A stretch of 64,000 nucleotides of DNA, taken from positions 1 through 64,000 of the forward strand of contig NZ_NMQT01000020.1 of NCBI RefSeq assembly GCF_002234405.1, given 5' to 3'. The notes beneath the pieces were generated by a model that made no database searches, was not told the DNA's origin, and saw only the letters and a program-made list of their open reading frames with translations. The stretch is from Amycolatopsis thailandensis (lineage in GTDB: Bacteria; Actinomycetota; Actinomycetes; Mycobacteriales; Pseudonocardiaceae). The translations under genes were made by a program, and so were the position numbers. Shown piece by piece: positions 32,323 to 40,435 of this stretch (its first letter is position 1; each line of letters begins with the position of its first letter).

Positions 32323-33681
32323 TCAGCGGCGCCCCACCGGCGGATCCGTGTTGGGGCACTTGCGTTCCGCTTCCCACTCCAGGCCCACCTGGTTGACCCC
32401 GATGCACGCCTGGTTCCCCGGCCCCGATCCCATCCCGCTCAGCAAGGAGTCGAGGTTCTCCGTGACTCCGCAGCCGGAGAACTTGGGCAGGGTGAATCCC
32501 TGGAAGGCGGGTTCCGGGTCCTTCGGGTCCGTCCGCAGCACGCCACCGGTGAACGCGTTCCAGTTCGGACCGCGCAGGTTCAGCACGATCGGTTCGGCGG
32601 TCATGCAGTCGGGGCCGACGTCGAGGGGAGTGCCGTTGATGGTGATGTCCTTCAGCTTCCCGAATAGTTCGATCCGGGCGATGGCCGTCGTCGTCGTGTC
32701 CCCGTGCAGCATGGTCTCGACGTCGACGACGGTGTTGCCGGTCTTGTAGTCGGTCGGCAGGAGCTCCATCGTCCCGTTGACGGGGACGAAACCGAAGCCG
32801 AGGAACGTCATCTTGCTCGGCGGCAGGATCGTGGAGCCGGTGCTGCGATGCGGAGGCGCCGGATAGAGGTAGTAGAAGGCGTTGAAGATGAACGACGGGG
32901 TCAACCGGACGAAGGCACCCAGCTTCTTCACCGAAGACGTGCCTTGCGATTCGAAGGGCTGCAAGGGGAACACGGCATCCGGCACCGGCTCGTCCTGCGC
33001 GGCCCGCGCCCGTTCACCGGGCTTTTCCCCGGGCTTGTCGGTCTTCGGTTCCGCGGCGCGCAGCTCCGCCAGCGTGACGCTGCCGAGCGCGGTGTCCTGA
33101 TCCGGGACCTGCGTACAGGTGATCGGTTTCGGCGGCGTTTCCGTCTTCTCCGCGGTCAGCGCGAGGGAAGGCGCGCCCGTGGTGAGCCGGAGTTCGCCGG
33201 GGCGGGTCGACACGATATCGGGAACCTTGCCCGTCGCGACCAGCTTCAGTTCGCCGGTGGCGGGCACCTTGGTCGCCGGGATCTCGAGGGTCACCGGAAT
33301 CGCGGATGTCTTGTCGTCGCGCGTGGCCGTGAGTTCGATCGTCGCCGCGCCCGTCACCTCGGTGAGCGCGCCCAGCGTTCCCTCGCCGAGGGTGAAGGTG
33401 AGGGAGAAGTCCTTGACCTGTACCGGTTTTCCGGACGGCACGACCTTGGGCAGCGTGGCCTCGACGTCCATGGTGACCGGACGTTCCCCGACGGGATCCG
33501 GGAAGACGCACTTGTTCGCCAGGGTCTGGTGCGCGGGGGCGGCGCCCTGGAGCAGCGGCTTCGGCGGGGCGCTCGGATCGGTCGCCGCCGACGAGGCCAG
33601 CGCGCCGTTCACGCCCGCGAGCAGGATCACGCCCGCCAGTACGGGAACCCTCCCGAGTGTCCGGCGAACCTGCTGCGTCAT
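32323..33681 (-). CDS. Secreted DUF6801-like protein with a second C-terminal domain
   Basis: 452 aa. A signal peptide (about 1-29) precedes a beta-rich domain beginning LANKCVFPDPVGERPVTMDV, the pattern of the two smaller paralogues upstream. A Pro/Glu/Lys linker (about 215-250) leads to a distinct C-terminal domain with four Cys, containing DCMTAEPIVLNL and FTLPKFSGCG...SGPGN. That C-terminal pattern recurs in the secreted protein at 36374-37030. ATG 33681 has AGAGGAAA just upstream. Last gene of a three-gene operon (17 bp after the middle gene). The function is unknown; cell-envelope location is inferred. Confidence 0.78.
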   Translation of the reverse strand: MTQQVRRTLGRVPVLAGVILLAGVNGALASSAATDPSAPPKPLLQGAAPAHQTLANKCVFPDPVGERPVTMDVEATLPKVVPSGKPVQVKDFSLTFTLGEGTLGALTEVTGAATIELTATRDDKTSAIPVTLEIPATKVPATGELKLVATGKVPDIVSTRPGELRLTTGAPSLALTAEKTETPPKPITCTQVPDQDTALGSVTLAELRAAEPKTDKPGEKPGERARAAQDEPVPDAVFPLQPFESQGTSSVKKLGAFVRLTPSFIFNAFYYLYPAPPHRSTGSTILPPSKMTFLGFGFVPVNGTMELLPTDYKTGNTVVDVETMLHGDTTTTAIARIELFGKLKDITINGTPLDVGPDCMTAEPIVLNLRGPNWNAFTGGVLRTDPKDPEPAFQGFTLPKFSGCGVTENLDSLLSGMGSGPGNQACIGVNQVGLEWEAERKCPNTDPPVGRR

Positions 33682-33698
33682 CTGGGTTTCCTCTCGCG

Positions 33699-34319
33699 TC
33701 AAACGACGGGGATCGCCGGGGCGAACGCGCGGTTCTGTGCCGGGTTGGTGATTTTGACCGTACAGTCGAGCGTCCACGGGGTCCAGGTGCCGTCCCTCTT
33801 GTGGAAGTCGACTTCCAGTTTGAAAGTGTTGCCGAGCGCGAACGTCGCCTCACCGGGGGCACCCGCGGTGAAAGAGGGGACGGCGGTCGCCGCGGTCTGG
33901 GTGAAGACGAACGTGCGAGGCCCCGGCACGTACGGGGTGATCTGCGCTGGCAGGTCCAGTCCGGTGACGGTCGCCGAAGCGGGGGTGGCGTTCGTCGCGG
34001 TCACCGGCGCGGTCACCTTGCCGCGGAGGCCGTCGTAGTTGGCCGCGCTGAAGATCGTCGCGTTGTGGATGGCGTTGAAGGTCGCGGTGCCGCTGATCGC
34101 GGCCGGGGTGATCGTGCCGCCCGCGGTCGCCGTACCCGGGCTGTCGAACCTCGCCGTGATGTCGAGGGGTTGCTGGCCGATCATGGGAAAGCTGCACATG
34201 TACAGGACGGTCCCCGTCTCGTGGGAGACGGCGGCCGAGGCCTGCCCGATGGTGAGCAGGCAGGCCACGCCGGACACGATGACGGAGACCGTGCCCGCTC
34301 GGCGAACCTGCTGTCCCAT
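33699..34319 (-). CDS. Secreted DUF6801-like protein
   Basis: 206 aa with a signal peptide (about 1-29) and a single beta-rich domain. The motif LYMCSFPMIGQQPLDITARF and the C-terminal WTLDCTVKITNPAQNRAFAP, each with one Cys, suggest a disulfide closing an immunoglobulin-like or jelly-roll domain. About half its residues match the next paralogue. ATG 34319 has AGAGGAA upstream. Middle gene of the three-gene secreted cassette. The function is unknown. Confidence 0.78.
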   Translation of the reverse strand: MGQQVRRAGTVSVIVSGVACLLTIGQASAAVSHETGTVLYMCSFPMIGQQPLDITARFDSPGTATAGGTITPAAISGTATFNAIHNATIFSAANYDGLRGKVTAPVTATNATPASATVTGLDLPAQITPYVPGPRTFVFTQTAATAVPSFTAGAPGEATFALGNTFKLEVDFHKRDGTWTPWTLDCTVKITNPAQNRAFAPAIPVV

Positions 34320-34389
34320 ATGTATTCCTCTCGAGATTGGGGGTGGGGACCGTGCGGGGCGGGCGTCCCCGCCCCGCACGGATGGTTCA

Positions 34390-35016
34390 TCAGGTGATGG
34401 GGACCGCCGGGCTGAACGCGCGGTTCTGCGCCGGGTTGGTGTTCTTCACCGTGCAGTTGAAGCTCCAGGCGGTCCAGGAACCGTCCTTCTTGTGGAACTC
34501 CAGCGGCGCGCTGATCGCGGTGCCGAGGGACGCCGTCGCCGAGCCGGGCGTTCCGGCGGTGAACGTGGGGACGCCGGTCCCCGTGGCCTGGACGATGTTG
34601 AACGTCCGCGTTCCCGGCACGTACGGGTTGATCTGGGTCGGGACGTCGAGGTTCGTCACCGTCGCCGAAGCGGGGGTCGCGTTGGTGACGGTCACCGGCA
34701 TGTTCACCTTGCCGCGGACGCCGTCGTAGTTGGCACTGTTGAGCAGCGCGTTGATGGTGGCGCTGATCGTGGCGGTGCCCGAGATGTTCGACGGCGTGAA
34801 GGTGCCGCCCGAAGCGACCGAAGCCGGTCCGTCGAACTGCGCCTTCACGTCCAGCTGCTGCTGGCCGATCGCGGGGAAGTTGCACATGTACGCGACGGTG
34901 CCGGTGGCGTAGGTGGTGGCGGCCAGCGCCGTGCCGGCGGTGAGCACGGCGACCGCGCCCATCACGATGCCGGTGGTGGCGACGCCTGCTGACAACTTGC
35001 CAAGTCTGCGGGACAT
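34390..35016 (-). CDS. Secreted DUF6801-like protein
   Basis: 208 aa with a signal peptide ending near TALAATT, and the domain motifs VAYMCNFPAIGQQQLDVKAQF and SFNCTVKNTNPAQNRAFSP shared with the middle paralogue. It is the first gene of the cassette. ATG 35016 is preferred over ATG 35025 because AAAGGAG abuts the latter but sits 9 nt from the former. The promoter should lie in 35017-35299, an AT-richer divergent region shared with the RCC1 gene. The function is unknown. Confidence 0.78.
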   Translation of the reverse strand: MSRRLGKLSAGVATTGIVMGAVAVLTAGTALAATTYATGTVAYMCNFPAIGQQQLDVKAQFDGPASVASGGTFTPSNISGTATISATINALLNSANYDGVRGKVNMPVTVTNATPASATVTNLDVPTQINPYVPGTRTFNIVQATGTGVPTFTAGTPGSATASLGTAISAPLEFHKKDGSWTAWSFNCTVKNTNPAQNRAFSPAVPIT

Positions 35017-35299
35017 ACCTGTCATCTCCTTTGATCCAGTTTACGTCTCGGCGGCTTTCCCCATGCGCCTTTCGGCGGATTTTTCTGATCAAATATGCTC
35101 GACTGAGCGGCTTTCTCGGTGGTGGGGTAAACCGAGGTTACCCGCGAGTTATGTACGTAACAAGGATTCATGTCGACATGTTTCGGAGCGGGTGAGGAGC
35201 CCGTTCTTTCTTGTCAGTGCGTGCTGAATACGATTATGAAGTTTGTGCTCCGATGACAAAGACGGAGCCGATCGGCGGAACCGGGTTAACATTTCCCGC
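35017..35299. promoter_or_regulatory. Divergent region between the DUF6801 cassette and the RCC1 gene
   Basis: 283 bp, clearly richer in A+T than its surroundings. It contains small dyads, for example GGTAA-ACCGAGG-TTACC near 35127 and GTTATGTACGTAAC near 35147. It should hold promoters for both directions; no unambiguous -35/-10 pair is assigned. Confidence 0.4.
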
Positions 35300-36277
35300 A
35301 TGGCTTCAGTCAATCGACGATCCACGACACGGCGCGTGACGACCACCGCGATAGCCGTAATGATCGCCACGGTTTCTCTTTCCGGTATCGCCGACGCCGC
35401 GCCGACCGGCGAACCGCGGCCGTGGGGGAGCAACGACTACCAGCAGGGGCAGGGCACGGTGCCCCCTCAGGCGTTCGGCGCGAGCGCGGTCTCTGCGGGC
35501 GGGCTCACGCATCTGGCGCTCAAGGACGGCGGCGTCGTCGCCTGGGGCAACAACAATTACGGCCAGACCGTCGTGCCCGCCGCGGCGACGTCCGGGGTTT
35601 CGGCGATCGCCGCGGGCTGGGCGCACGGGCTGGCGCTCAAGAACGGCGGGGTGATCGCCTGGGGCAACGGGTTCTACGGCCAGAACGTCGTCCCGGCCGC
35701 CGCGACCTCGGGGATCACCGCGATCTCCACCAGTGCGTACTTCAACCTGGCGCTCAAGAACGGCGGTGTGCTGAGCTGGGGCTCGCGGACCACCGTCCCC
35801 GCGACGGTCTCGTCCGGGGTCACCGCGATCTCGGCGGGTGTCGACCACGGCCTCGCGCTGAAGAACGGCGGCGTGATCGGGTGGGGCAGCAACGCGAAGG
35901 GCCAGATCACCGTGCCGGCGGCGGCGACCTCCGGGGTGACGGCGATCTCGGGCGGGTTCCGCCACAGCATCGCGCTGAAGAACGGCGGCGTCCTCGCCTG
36001 GGGCGACAACACCTACGGTCAGTCGTCCGTGCCGCCCGAGGCGCAGTCGGACGTCGTCGCCATCGACGCCGGCTACAACCACAACGTCGTGTTGAAGGCC
36101 GACGGAAGCGTCTTCGCCTGGGGTAGCAACCTCAAGCAGGAGAGCCGGGACACCAGTTCGGAACCGCCGATGGACATGTGGAAGTTCTCGGGTGTCTGTG
36201 CTCCGGTCTACGCCGTTTCCGCAGGTGACGGCACCGGTGTCGCCCTGGTCGACCCAAGCGCGCCGCAGTTCTGCTGA
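35300..36277 (+). CDS. Secreted RCC1-repeat beta-propeller protein
   Basis: 325 aa. An N-terminal signal peptide (about 1-34) is followed by about six RCC1-like repeats of roughly 39 residues with consensus SAISAG-xxH-xLALKNGGVIAWGxNxYGQ, predicting a beta-propeller. The C-terminal 40 residues contain two Cys (GVCAPVY and QFC). Bacterial RCC1 proteins are usually exported binding or adhesion proteins; no enzymatic motif is seen. ATG 35300 is selected because the signal peptide follows immediately; the Shine-Dalgarno is weak. Converges with the secreted gene at 36374. Confidence 0.85.
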   Translation: MASVNRRSTTRRVTTTAIAVMIATVSLSGIADAAPTGEPRPWGSNDYQQGQGTVPPQAFGASAVSAGGLTHLALKDGGVVAWGNNNYGQTVVPAAATSGVSAIAAGWAHGLALKNGGVIAWGNGFYGQNVVPAAATSGITAISTSAYFNLALKNGGVLSWGSRTTVPATVSSGVTAISAGVDHGLALKNGGVIGWGSNAKGQITVPAAATSGVTAISGGFRHSIALKNGGVLAWGDNTYGQSSVPPEAQSDVVAIDAGYNHNVVLKADGSVFAWGSNLKQESRDTSSEPPMDMWKFSGVCAPVYAVSAGDGTGVALVDPSAPQFC

Positions 36278-36295
36278 CGCTCGTCCGCCAGCCAC

Positions 36296-36368
36296 GTCCC
36301 CTGAGTACATGAAGGCCCCCTTGCTTGCGCCAGGCGCAAGCAAGGGGGCCTTCATGTACTCAGGGGAC
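36296..36368. repeat. 73-bp palindrome, GTACATGAxGGCCCCCTT family
   Basis: Perfect 36-bp arms (36296-36331, 36333-36368) around a single A, between the convergent ends of the RCC1 gene (36277) and the secreted-protein gene (36374). It is the longest perfect palindrome seen here; relatives are at 14566-14620 and 22938-22998. It is a probable bidirectional terminator. Confidence 0.9.
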
Positions 36369-36373
36369 CGTGC

Positions 36374-37030
36374 CTAGACGTTCGACTTGAGGTTCAGGTT
36401 GATCGTGTTGCCAGGACCCGAGATCAACGCCCCCAGCGCGAGGTCGTTGATGAAGCAGTCCTTGAACTCCGGGATGACGAACGTGCCCGAAGACGGGATC
36501 GTCTCCGCGAACAGGTCGACGTTCTTCGACACCAGCGTCAGGTCGAGCGGCTTGACCGTCTTGCAGGCGTTCGGCACCGTCGGGAGCGGGATGACCGGGT
36601 AGAACAGGCCGACGACGATGTTGTCGATCAGCATGTTCGCCTGCGAGTGGGTGGTCAGATCGCCGTTGGCCAGGGTGCCGGTGACCGGGCCGGTCGGCTG
36701 GATCCGCACGCGGGCCTTGATCTTGAAGACACCCGAGACCAGCGAGATGTTCGCCGTCGAGGGCGGCAGGGACAGGTCGCCTCTGATGCCGACGTTGTCC
36801 CCGTCGATGACCAGGGCGCCGTTGAGCTGGCCGGGGCCCAGGTCGAGGGTGCCGCCGGTCTTCTTCACCGTCGTCTTCCCGGTGACGGTGTAGGACACCG
36901 GGATCTCCACCGGGTCGTCCGCGAGCGCGGGGGACGCGGCGAGGCTGCCGGCCACGGCGATCGCGGACGTGAGCGCGACGACCGTGCCGAGGCGGCGACG
37001 GGCTGTTTTCGGGCGCGTTCGACCGAACAT
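36374..37030 (-). CDS. Secreted protein linked to the Mce operon
   Basis: 218 aa with a long Arg-rich N-region and signal peptide (cleavage near ALADDP, about residue 38). The mature part is beta-rich, with two Cys. The C-terminal third (NACKTVKPLDLTL ... FVIPEFKDCF ... SGPGN) resembles the C-terminal domain of the 452-aa DUF6801-like protein. ATG 37030 has AGGAG 6 nt upstream. It begins 63 bp after the last Mce-associated gene on the same strand, so it may be the tail of the mce transcript. A role as an exported lipid-handling accessory is speculative. Confidence 0.72.
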   Translation of the reverse strand: MFGRTRPKTARRRLGTVVALTSAIAVAGSLAASPALADDPVEIPVSYTVTGKTTVKKTGGTLDLGPGQLNGALVIDGDNVGIRGDLSLPPSTANISLVSGVFKIKARVRIQPTGPVTGTLANGDLTTHSQANMLIDNIVVGLFYPVIPLPTVPNACKTVKPLDLTLVSKNVDLFAETIPSSGTFVIPEFKDCFINDLALGALISGPGNTINLNLKSNV

Positions 37031-37093
37031 GGGTTTCTCCTCGTTTTCTCTCCTGTTTTACAACCGTGGACTGAATGAGGAATTACCGGTTTG

Positions 37094-37702
37094 TCACCGG
37101 GGGACAAGATCGGTGATGACCCAATTGTCGCCTTCGCGTTCCGCGGTGATCGAAAGCTGGGCGGCTGCCGTCGTCGACGAATTGTTGTCGGCTCGCGTCG
37201 CCGCTTGATCGAGGAATACGAGCAGTCGCGCTTTACCGTCGCCGAGTTCCTGGACGGCGGATGAGGAGACGCGGGTCGTGAGGACGAGTTTCTGTGCCGG
37301 AGCCTTTTCCCGGACCTGGGCGAACAACTGGTTGTACGACTCCAGCGCCTTGCCTCTCAACGCCGAAGCGGCCGCCTTTTCGGTGACGTCGGTCCGGTCG
37401 AAGGAATAGGAGAAGATCTTGTTGAGCGCCACCGTCACCGCCGAGTTCACCTCGGCGGTCGCCCCGACGTCGGTGAGCGCGGTGTTGGCCGCCGACGGCG
37501 CGGCCGAGATCGACCTCGCCTCCAGCGTGAACCACACTCCAGCCGCCACCAGCACGGCGGCCACGGCCAGCAGGATCAGAAACAGCTTCGGCCTGCGGGA
37601 CGGCTGTTCGGCGGTCTCTTCGGCGACGGTTTCGGCCTCGGACGCGGCTTCGGGCTCGGTCTCGGCATCGGTTTCGGGCTCGGTCTCTGCCGCGGCGGTC
37701 AT
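37094..37702 (-). CDS. Mce-associated membrane protein
   Basis: 202 aa. A highly acidic Glu/Ala/Thr N-terminal tail (about 1-35) precedes one transmembrane helix (about 40-62) and an extracytoplasmic domain of the Mce-associated (Mas/Mam) type, ending in REGDNWVITDLVPR, the typical terminal strand. Such proteins are thought to stabilise Mce complexes. ATG overlaps the preceding gene's stop (ATGA). It is the last clearly coupled gene of the operon. Confidence 0.85.
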   Translation of the reverse strand: MTAAAETEPETDAETEPEAASEAETVAEETAEQPSRRPKLFLILLAVAAVLVAAGVWFTLEARSISAAPSAANTALTDVGATAEVNSAVTVALNKIFSYSFDRTDVTEKAAASALRGKALESYNQLFAQVREKAPAQKLVLTTRVSSSAVQELGDGKARLLVFLDQAATRADNNSSTTAAAQLSITAEREGDNWVITDLVPR

Positions 37703-38202
37703 CGCGCACCCACCGGGAGCTGGTCGAGCGCGCTGAGCTTCCAGCCTTCGCCGGTCCTGGTCAGTCCGGCTGCGAAGCGGTTGCGTTTCGTCGTCGGCGC
37801 CGCGCCTTCCTTCGCCATCGTGATCTCCACCGAAGCCAGCATCTTGGCCGTTCCCGCGTGGTCGTCGAGTTCGCTGATCGCCGCGTCGAGCACCTTGCCC
37901 GTCGAGACCGTCGCGTCCTTGGTGAGCGTCTGTTTCGTCGCGTCGTCGGTCTTGCCGAGCTGATCGCGCAGGGGACCGGTCGACGCGGCGAGCCAGTCGG
38001 CGATGCCTGCCTCGACGCGGTGGTGGTCGAGGCTGGTCAGCCGGGCGACGAGCTCTCGCCCGGACTTCAGCGCTTCGTCGCGCGAGTTCCCGTAGGACAC
38101 GGCCTCGGAGCTCGTCGCGGTGTACCAGGTGTACCCGGCCCATCCGGCGAACGCGCAGGCCGCGGCGAGCACGGCGATCGCGATCTTCAGTTGCGCAGCC
38201 AC
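37699..38202 (-). CDS. Mce-associated membrane protein
   Basis: 167 aa with one N-terminal transmembrane helix (about 5-27) and an extracytoplasmic alpha+beta domain ending GWKLSALDQLPVGAR, as in Mas proteins. The GTG at 38202 has GAGGAG 5 nt upstream and overlaps the mceF 3' end by 16 bp. A distant paralogue of the next gene. It probably acts as an accessory of the Mce transporter. Confidence 0.83.
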   Translation of the reverse strand: MAAQLKIAIAVLAAACAFAGWAGYTWYTATSSEAVSYGNSRDEALKSGRELVARLTSLDHHRVEAGIADWLAASTGPLRDQLGKTDDATKQTLTKDATVSTGKVLDAAISELDDHAGTAKMLASVEITMAKEGAAPTTKRNRFAAGLTRTGEGWKLSALDQLPVGAR

Positions 38203-39380
38203 AACATCTCCTCGAGGCTGGTGGACGTCGCCTGGCCGTCGGCGCCGAAGCCGCCGGGGATCGCGGCGGGCGGGACGCCGCCCTTCGGCGCGTTCTGCGA
38301 GCCGCGGACCGAACTCGGATCGCCCCTGTCGAGCGTGCACGCGGCACCGGTGTTGAACGGCAGCGTCGAGAGTTCCGCGCTGCTGTGGATCGTCGTCTTC
38401 TCGTAGCCCTTGGTGCACGGCATCGGGTCGAAGAAGGTCAGGACCAGATCGATCTTCACGGACCCCCCGTCGACGGCCGCGTCGACCGCGGACACCGCCT
38501 TCGGGGTGTTGATCAGCAGTTGCCGCAGGCCGTCGGTGCGCGCGGAGAACACCTGGGACGTCGTGAGCAGGTTCGCCAGCAGGATCGGCAGACCGGGTTC
38601 GTTGTCCCTCAGCAGCCCGGAGAGCTGGGTCGCCGCTTCGGGCGCGGTCGCGATCAGCGTGCGCAGGTCACCGTCCGAACGGGACAGTTGCTGGGCGAAC
38701 TGCCGGGCGTTGTCGCTGAACTGCCGCCACGCCTGCGACGAATCGACCTGGGTCTTCAGCACGGTCGTGCCGTCGGTGAGCAGCTTTTCCGTCTGCGGCA
38801 GGTGGTTCGCGGCCTGCTTGGTGAAGTCGGTGGTCGAGTCCAGCAGCACCTGGAGGTTCGCGCCGGAACCACGCAGGGCGTTGTCGAGTTCGTCGACCAC
38901 GATCCGCAGATCCTCGGTCGGCACGGACGCGGTCAGCGAGTCCAGATCGGTCAGCAGGTGCTGCACCGGCAGCGGAACGCTCGTCGCCTCGCGCGGGATG
39001 ACCGAACCTTCGGCGAGGAACGGCCCGTCGCCGGTCCGGGGCTGCAAGTCGACGAACTGCTCGCCGACCGCGGACCGGTTCGCCACGACCGCCCGCGAGT
39101 TCGCGGGGATCGGCGGCGCGTCGTCGTCGATCAGCAGATCCGCTTCCATGCCCCCGGCGGTGAGCCGGAGTTCGCCGACCCGGCCGACGGCGACGCCGCG
39201 ATAGGTCACCTCGCCGTTGGTGAACAGGCCCCCGCCGTCGGTCAGCGCCAGCTTCACGGTGAACCCGCTCGCCCCGAAGAGACGGCCGAGCCCCGCGTAG
39301 TTGGCCCCCACGAACGCCGTCGTCGCCAGCGCGATGATGACGAACGCGATCACCTGGATCCGGACACGGGTGGTGAGCAT
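38187..39380 (-). CDS. mceF: Mce family protein, sixth of the operon (MceF position)
   Basis: 397 aa. An N-terminal transmembrane anchor (about 8-28), then the MCE domain (VKLALTDGGGLFTNGEVTYRGVAVGRVGEL, about 42-70) and a long helical region rich in Leu/Asp heptads that would form part of the hydrophobic tunnel across the periplasm. The C-terminal tail has two Cys (PMPCTKGY and GAACTLD). It begins one base into the mceE stop (TGATG). Function: lipid or sterol uptake subunit; substrate unknown. Confidence 0.9.
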   Translation of the reverse strand: MLTTRVRIQVIAFVIIALATTAFVGANYAGLGRLFGASGFTVKLALTDGGGLFTNGEVTYRGVAVGRVGELRLTAGGMEADLLIDDDAPPIPANSRAVVANRSAVGEQFVDLQPRTGDGPFLAEGSVIPREATSVPLPVQHLLTDLDSLTASVPTEDLRIVVDELDNALRGSGANLQVLLDSTTDFTKQAANHLPQTEKLLTDGTTVLKTQVDSSQAWRQFSDNARQFAQQLSRSDGDLRTLIATAPEAATQLSGLLRDNEPGLPILLANLLTTSQVFSARTDGLRQLLINTPKAVSAVDAAVDGGSVKIDLVLTFFDPMPCTKGYEKTTIHSSAELSTLPFNTGAACTLDRGDPSSVRGSQNAPKGGVPPAAIPGGFGADGQATSTSLEEMLWLRN

Positions 39381-40435
39381 CAGCTACCTCCGGAGGACGG
39401 CAGCGGCAGGGTCGGGAGCCCCGGCGGGACCCCTTCGCCCGGAGGCGGCAGCTCGACGCCCGGCCCGGGGATCATCGAGGCGTAGACGTTCAGGTAGTCG
39501 CCCTTGATCCCGTCGCGGACGGCGTCGGTGAACGGGAACGTCGGCAGGATCTCCAGCGACTTGGGCAGGTTCTCGCCGGCGTCGGCCAGCCGCTTGAGGA
39601 TCGGCGCGAGCGCGGTGAGGTCCGCGACGAGGTCGGCCCTGGTCTTCTTGATCACGTCGACGCCGACCCCGGAGAGCCGGTCCAGCGACTGCAGCATCGA
39701 GACGAGCTGGGTGCGCTGTTCGGAAAGGCTCTTCAACCCGGGGGTGAGGTCGGTGAGCGCGCCTTCGACCTGGGTCTTCCGGTTCGCCAGCGTCGTCGAG
39801 AGCTGGTTGAGCCCGTCGAGCGCCGAGGTGATGTCGGAGCGGTGCGAGTCCAGGTTGGACACCAGCTGCTCCACTGTGGACAGGAAGGAGCGGATCTCCT
39901 CCTCGTTGCCGTCCATCACCTTCGACAGCTCGCGGTTGATGGTCTGCAGCTGGCCGATCCCGCCGCCGTTGAGCAGCAGGGAAAGCGCGCCGAAGATCTC
40001 CTCGAACTCGGGGTTGCGGTTCGTGCTCGCGACGGGGATCACCCCGCCGTCGCCCAGCCTGCCTTCGGCTTTCGTCGCGCTCGGGGCGAGCTCGATGAAC
40101 TTCTCGCCGAGCAGACTGGACTGCCGCAGCCGGGCGATGGCGTTGGCGGGCAGGTGGACGTCGCCGTTGACCGCCAGGACGGTTTCCGCCGTCCAGCCGT
40201 CCTCGCCGAGTTTGATCGTCTCGACCCGGCCGACCGGCACGTCGCCGACCTTCACCGCGGCCTGGGGGACCAGGTCGAGCACGTCGGCGAACTGCACGGT
40301 CACCCGGTACGGATGGTCGCCGATGTCCGCGCCGCCGGGCAGCGGCAGGTCGTAGACGCCCTTGAAATCCGACGAACAGGCGGTGAGCGCGACACAGCAC
40401 GCGGCGAGCACCGCGATCGTCCGTTTCGTGGTCAT
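39380..40435 (-). CDS. mceE: Mce family lipoprotein, fifth of the operon (MceE position)
   Basis: 351 aa. The signal peptide ends in a lipobox LTAC with Cys20, as in MceE/LprK-type lipoproteins. The MCE domain follows (PYRVTVQFADVLDLVPQAAV, VGRVETIKLGEDGW), then helical repeats and a Pro/Gly-rich C-terminus. The ATG overlaps the mceD stop (ATGA). The lipid anchor on the fifth subunit agrees with the standard order of actinobacterial mce operons. Confidence 0.92.
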   Translation of the reverse strand: MTTKRTIAVLAACCVALTACSSDFKGVYDLPLPGGADIGDHPYRVTVQFADVLDLVPQAAVKVGDVPVGRVETIKLGEDGWTAETVLAVNGDVHLPANAIARLRQSSLLGEKFIELAPSATKAEGRLGDGGVIPVASTNRNPEFEEIFGALSLLLNGGGIGQLQTINRELSKVMDGNEEEIRSFLSTVEQLVSNLDSHRSDITSALDGLNQLSTTLANRKTQVEGALTDLTPGLKSLSEQRTQLVSMLQSLDRLSGVGVDVIKKTRADLVADLTALAPILKRLADAGENLPKSLEILPTFPFTDAVRDGIKGDYLNVYASMIPGPGVELPPPGEGVPPGLPTLPLPSSGGS

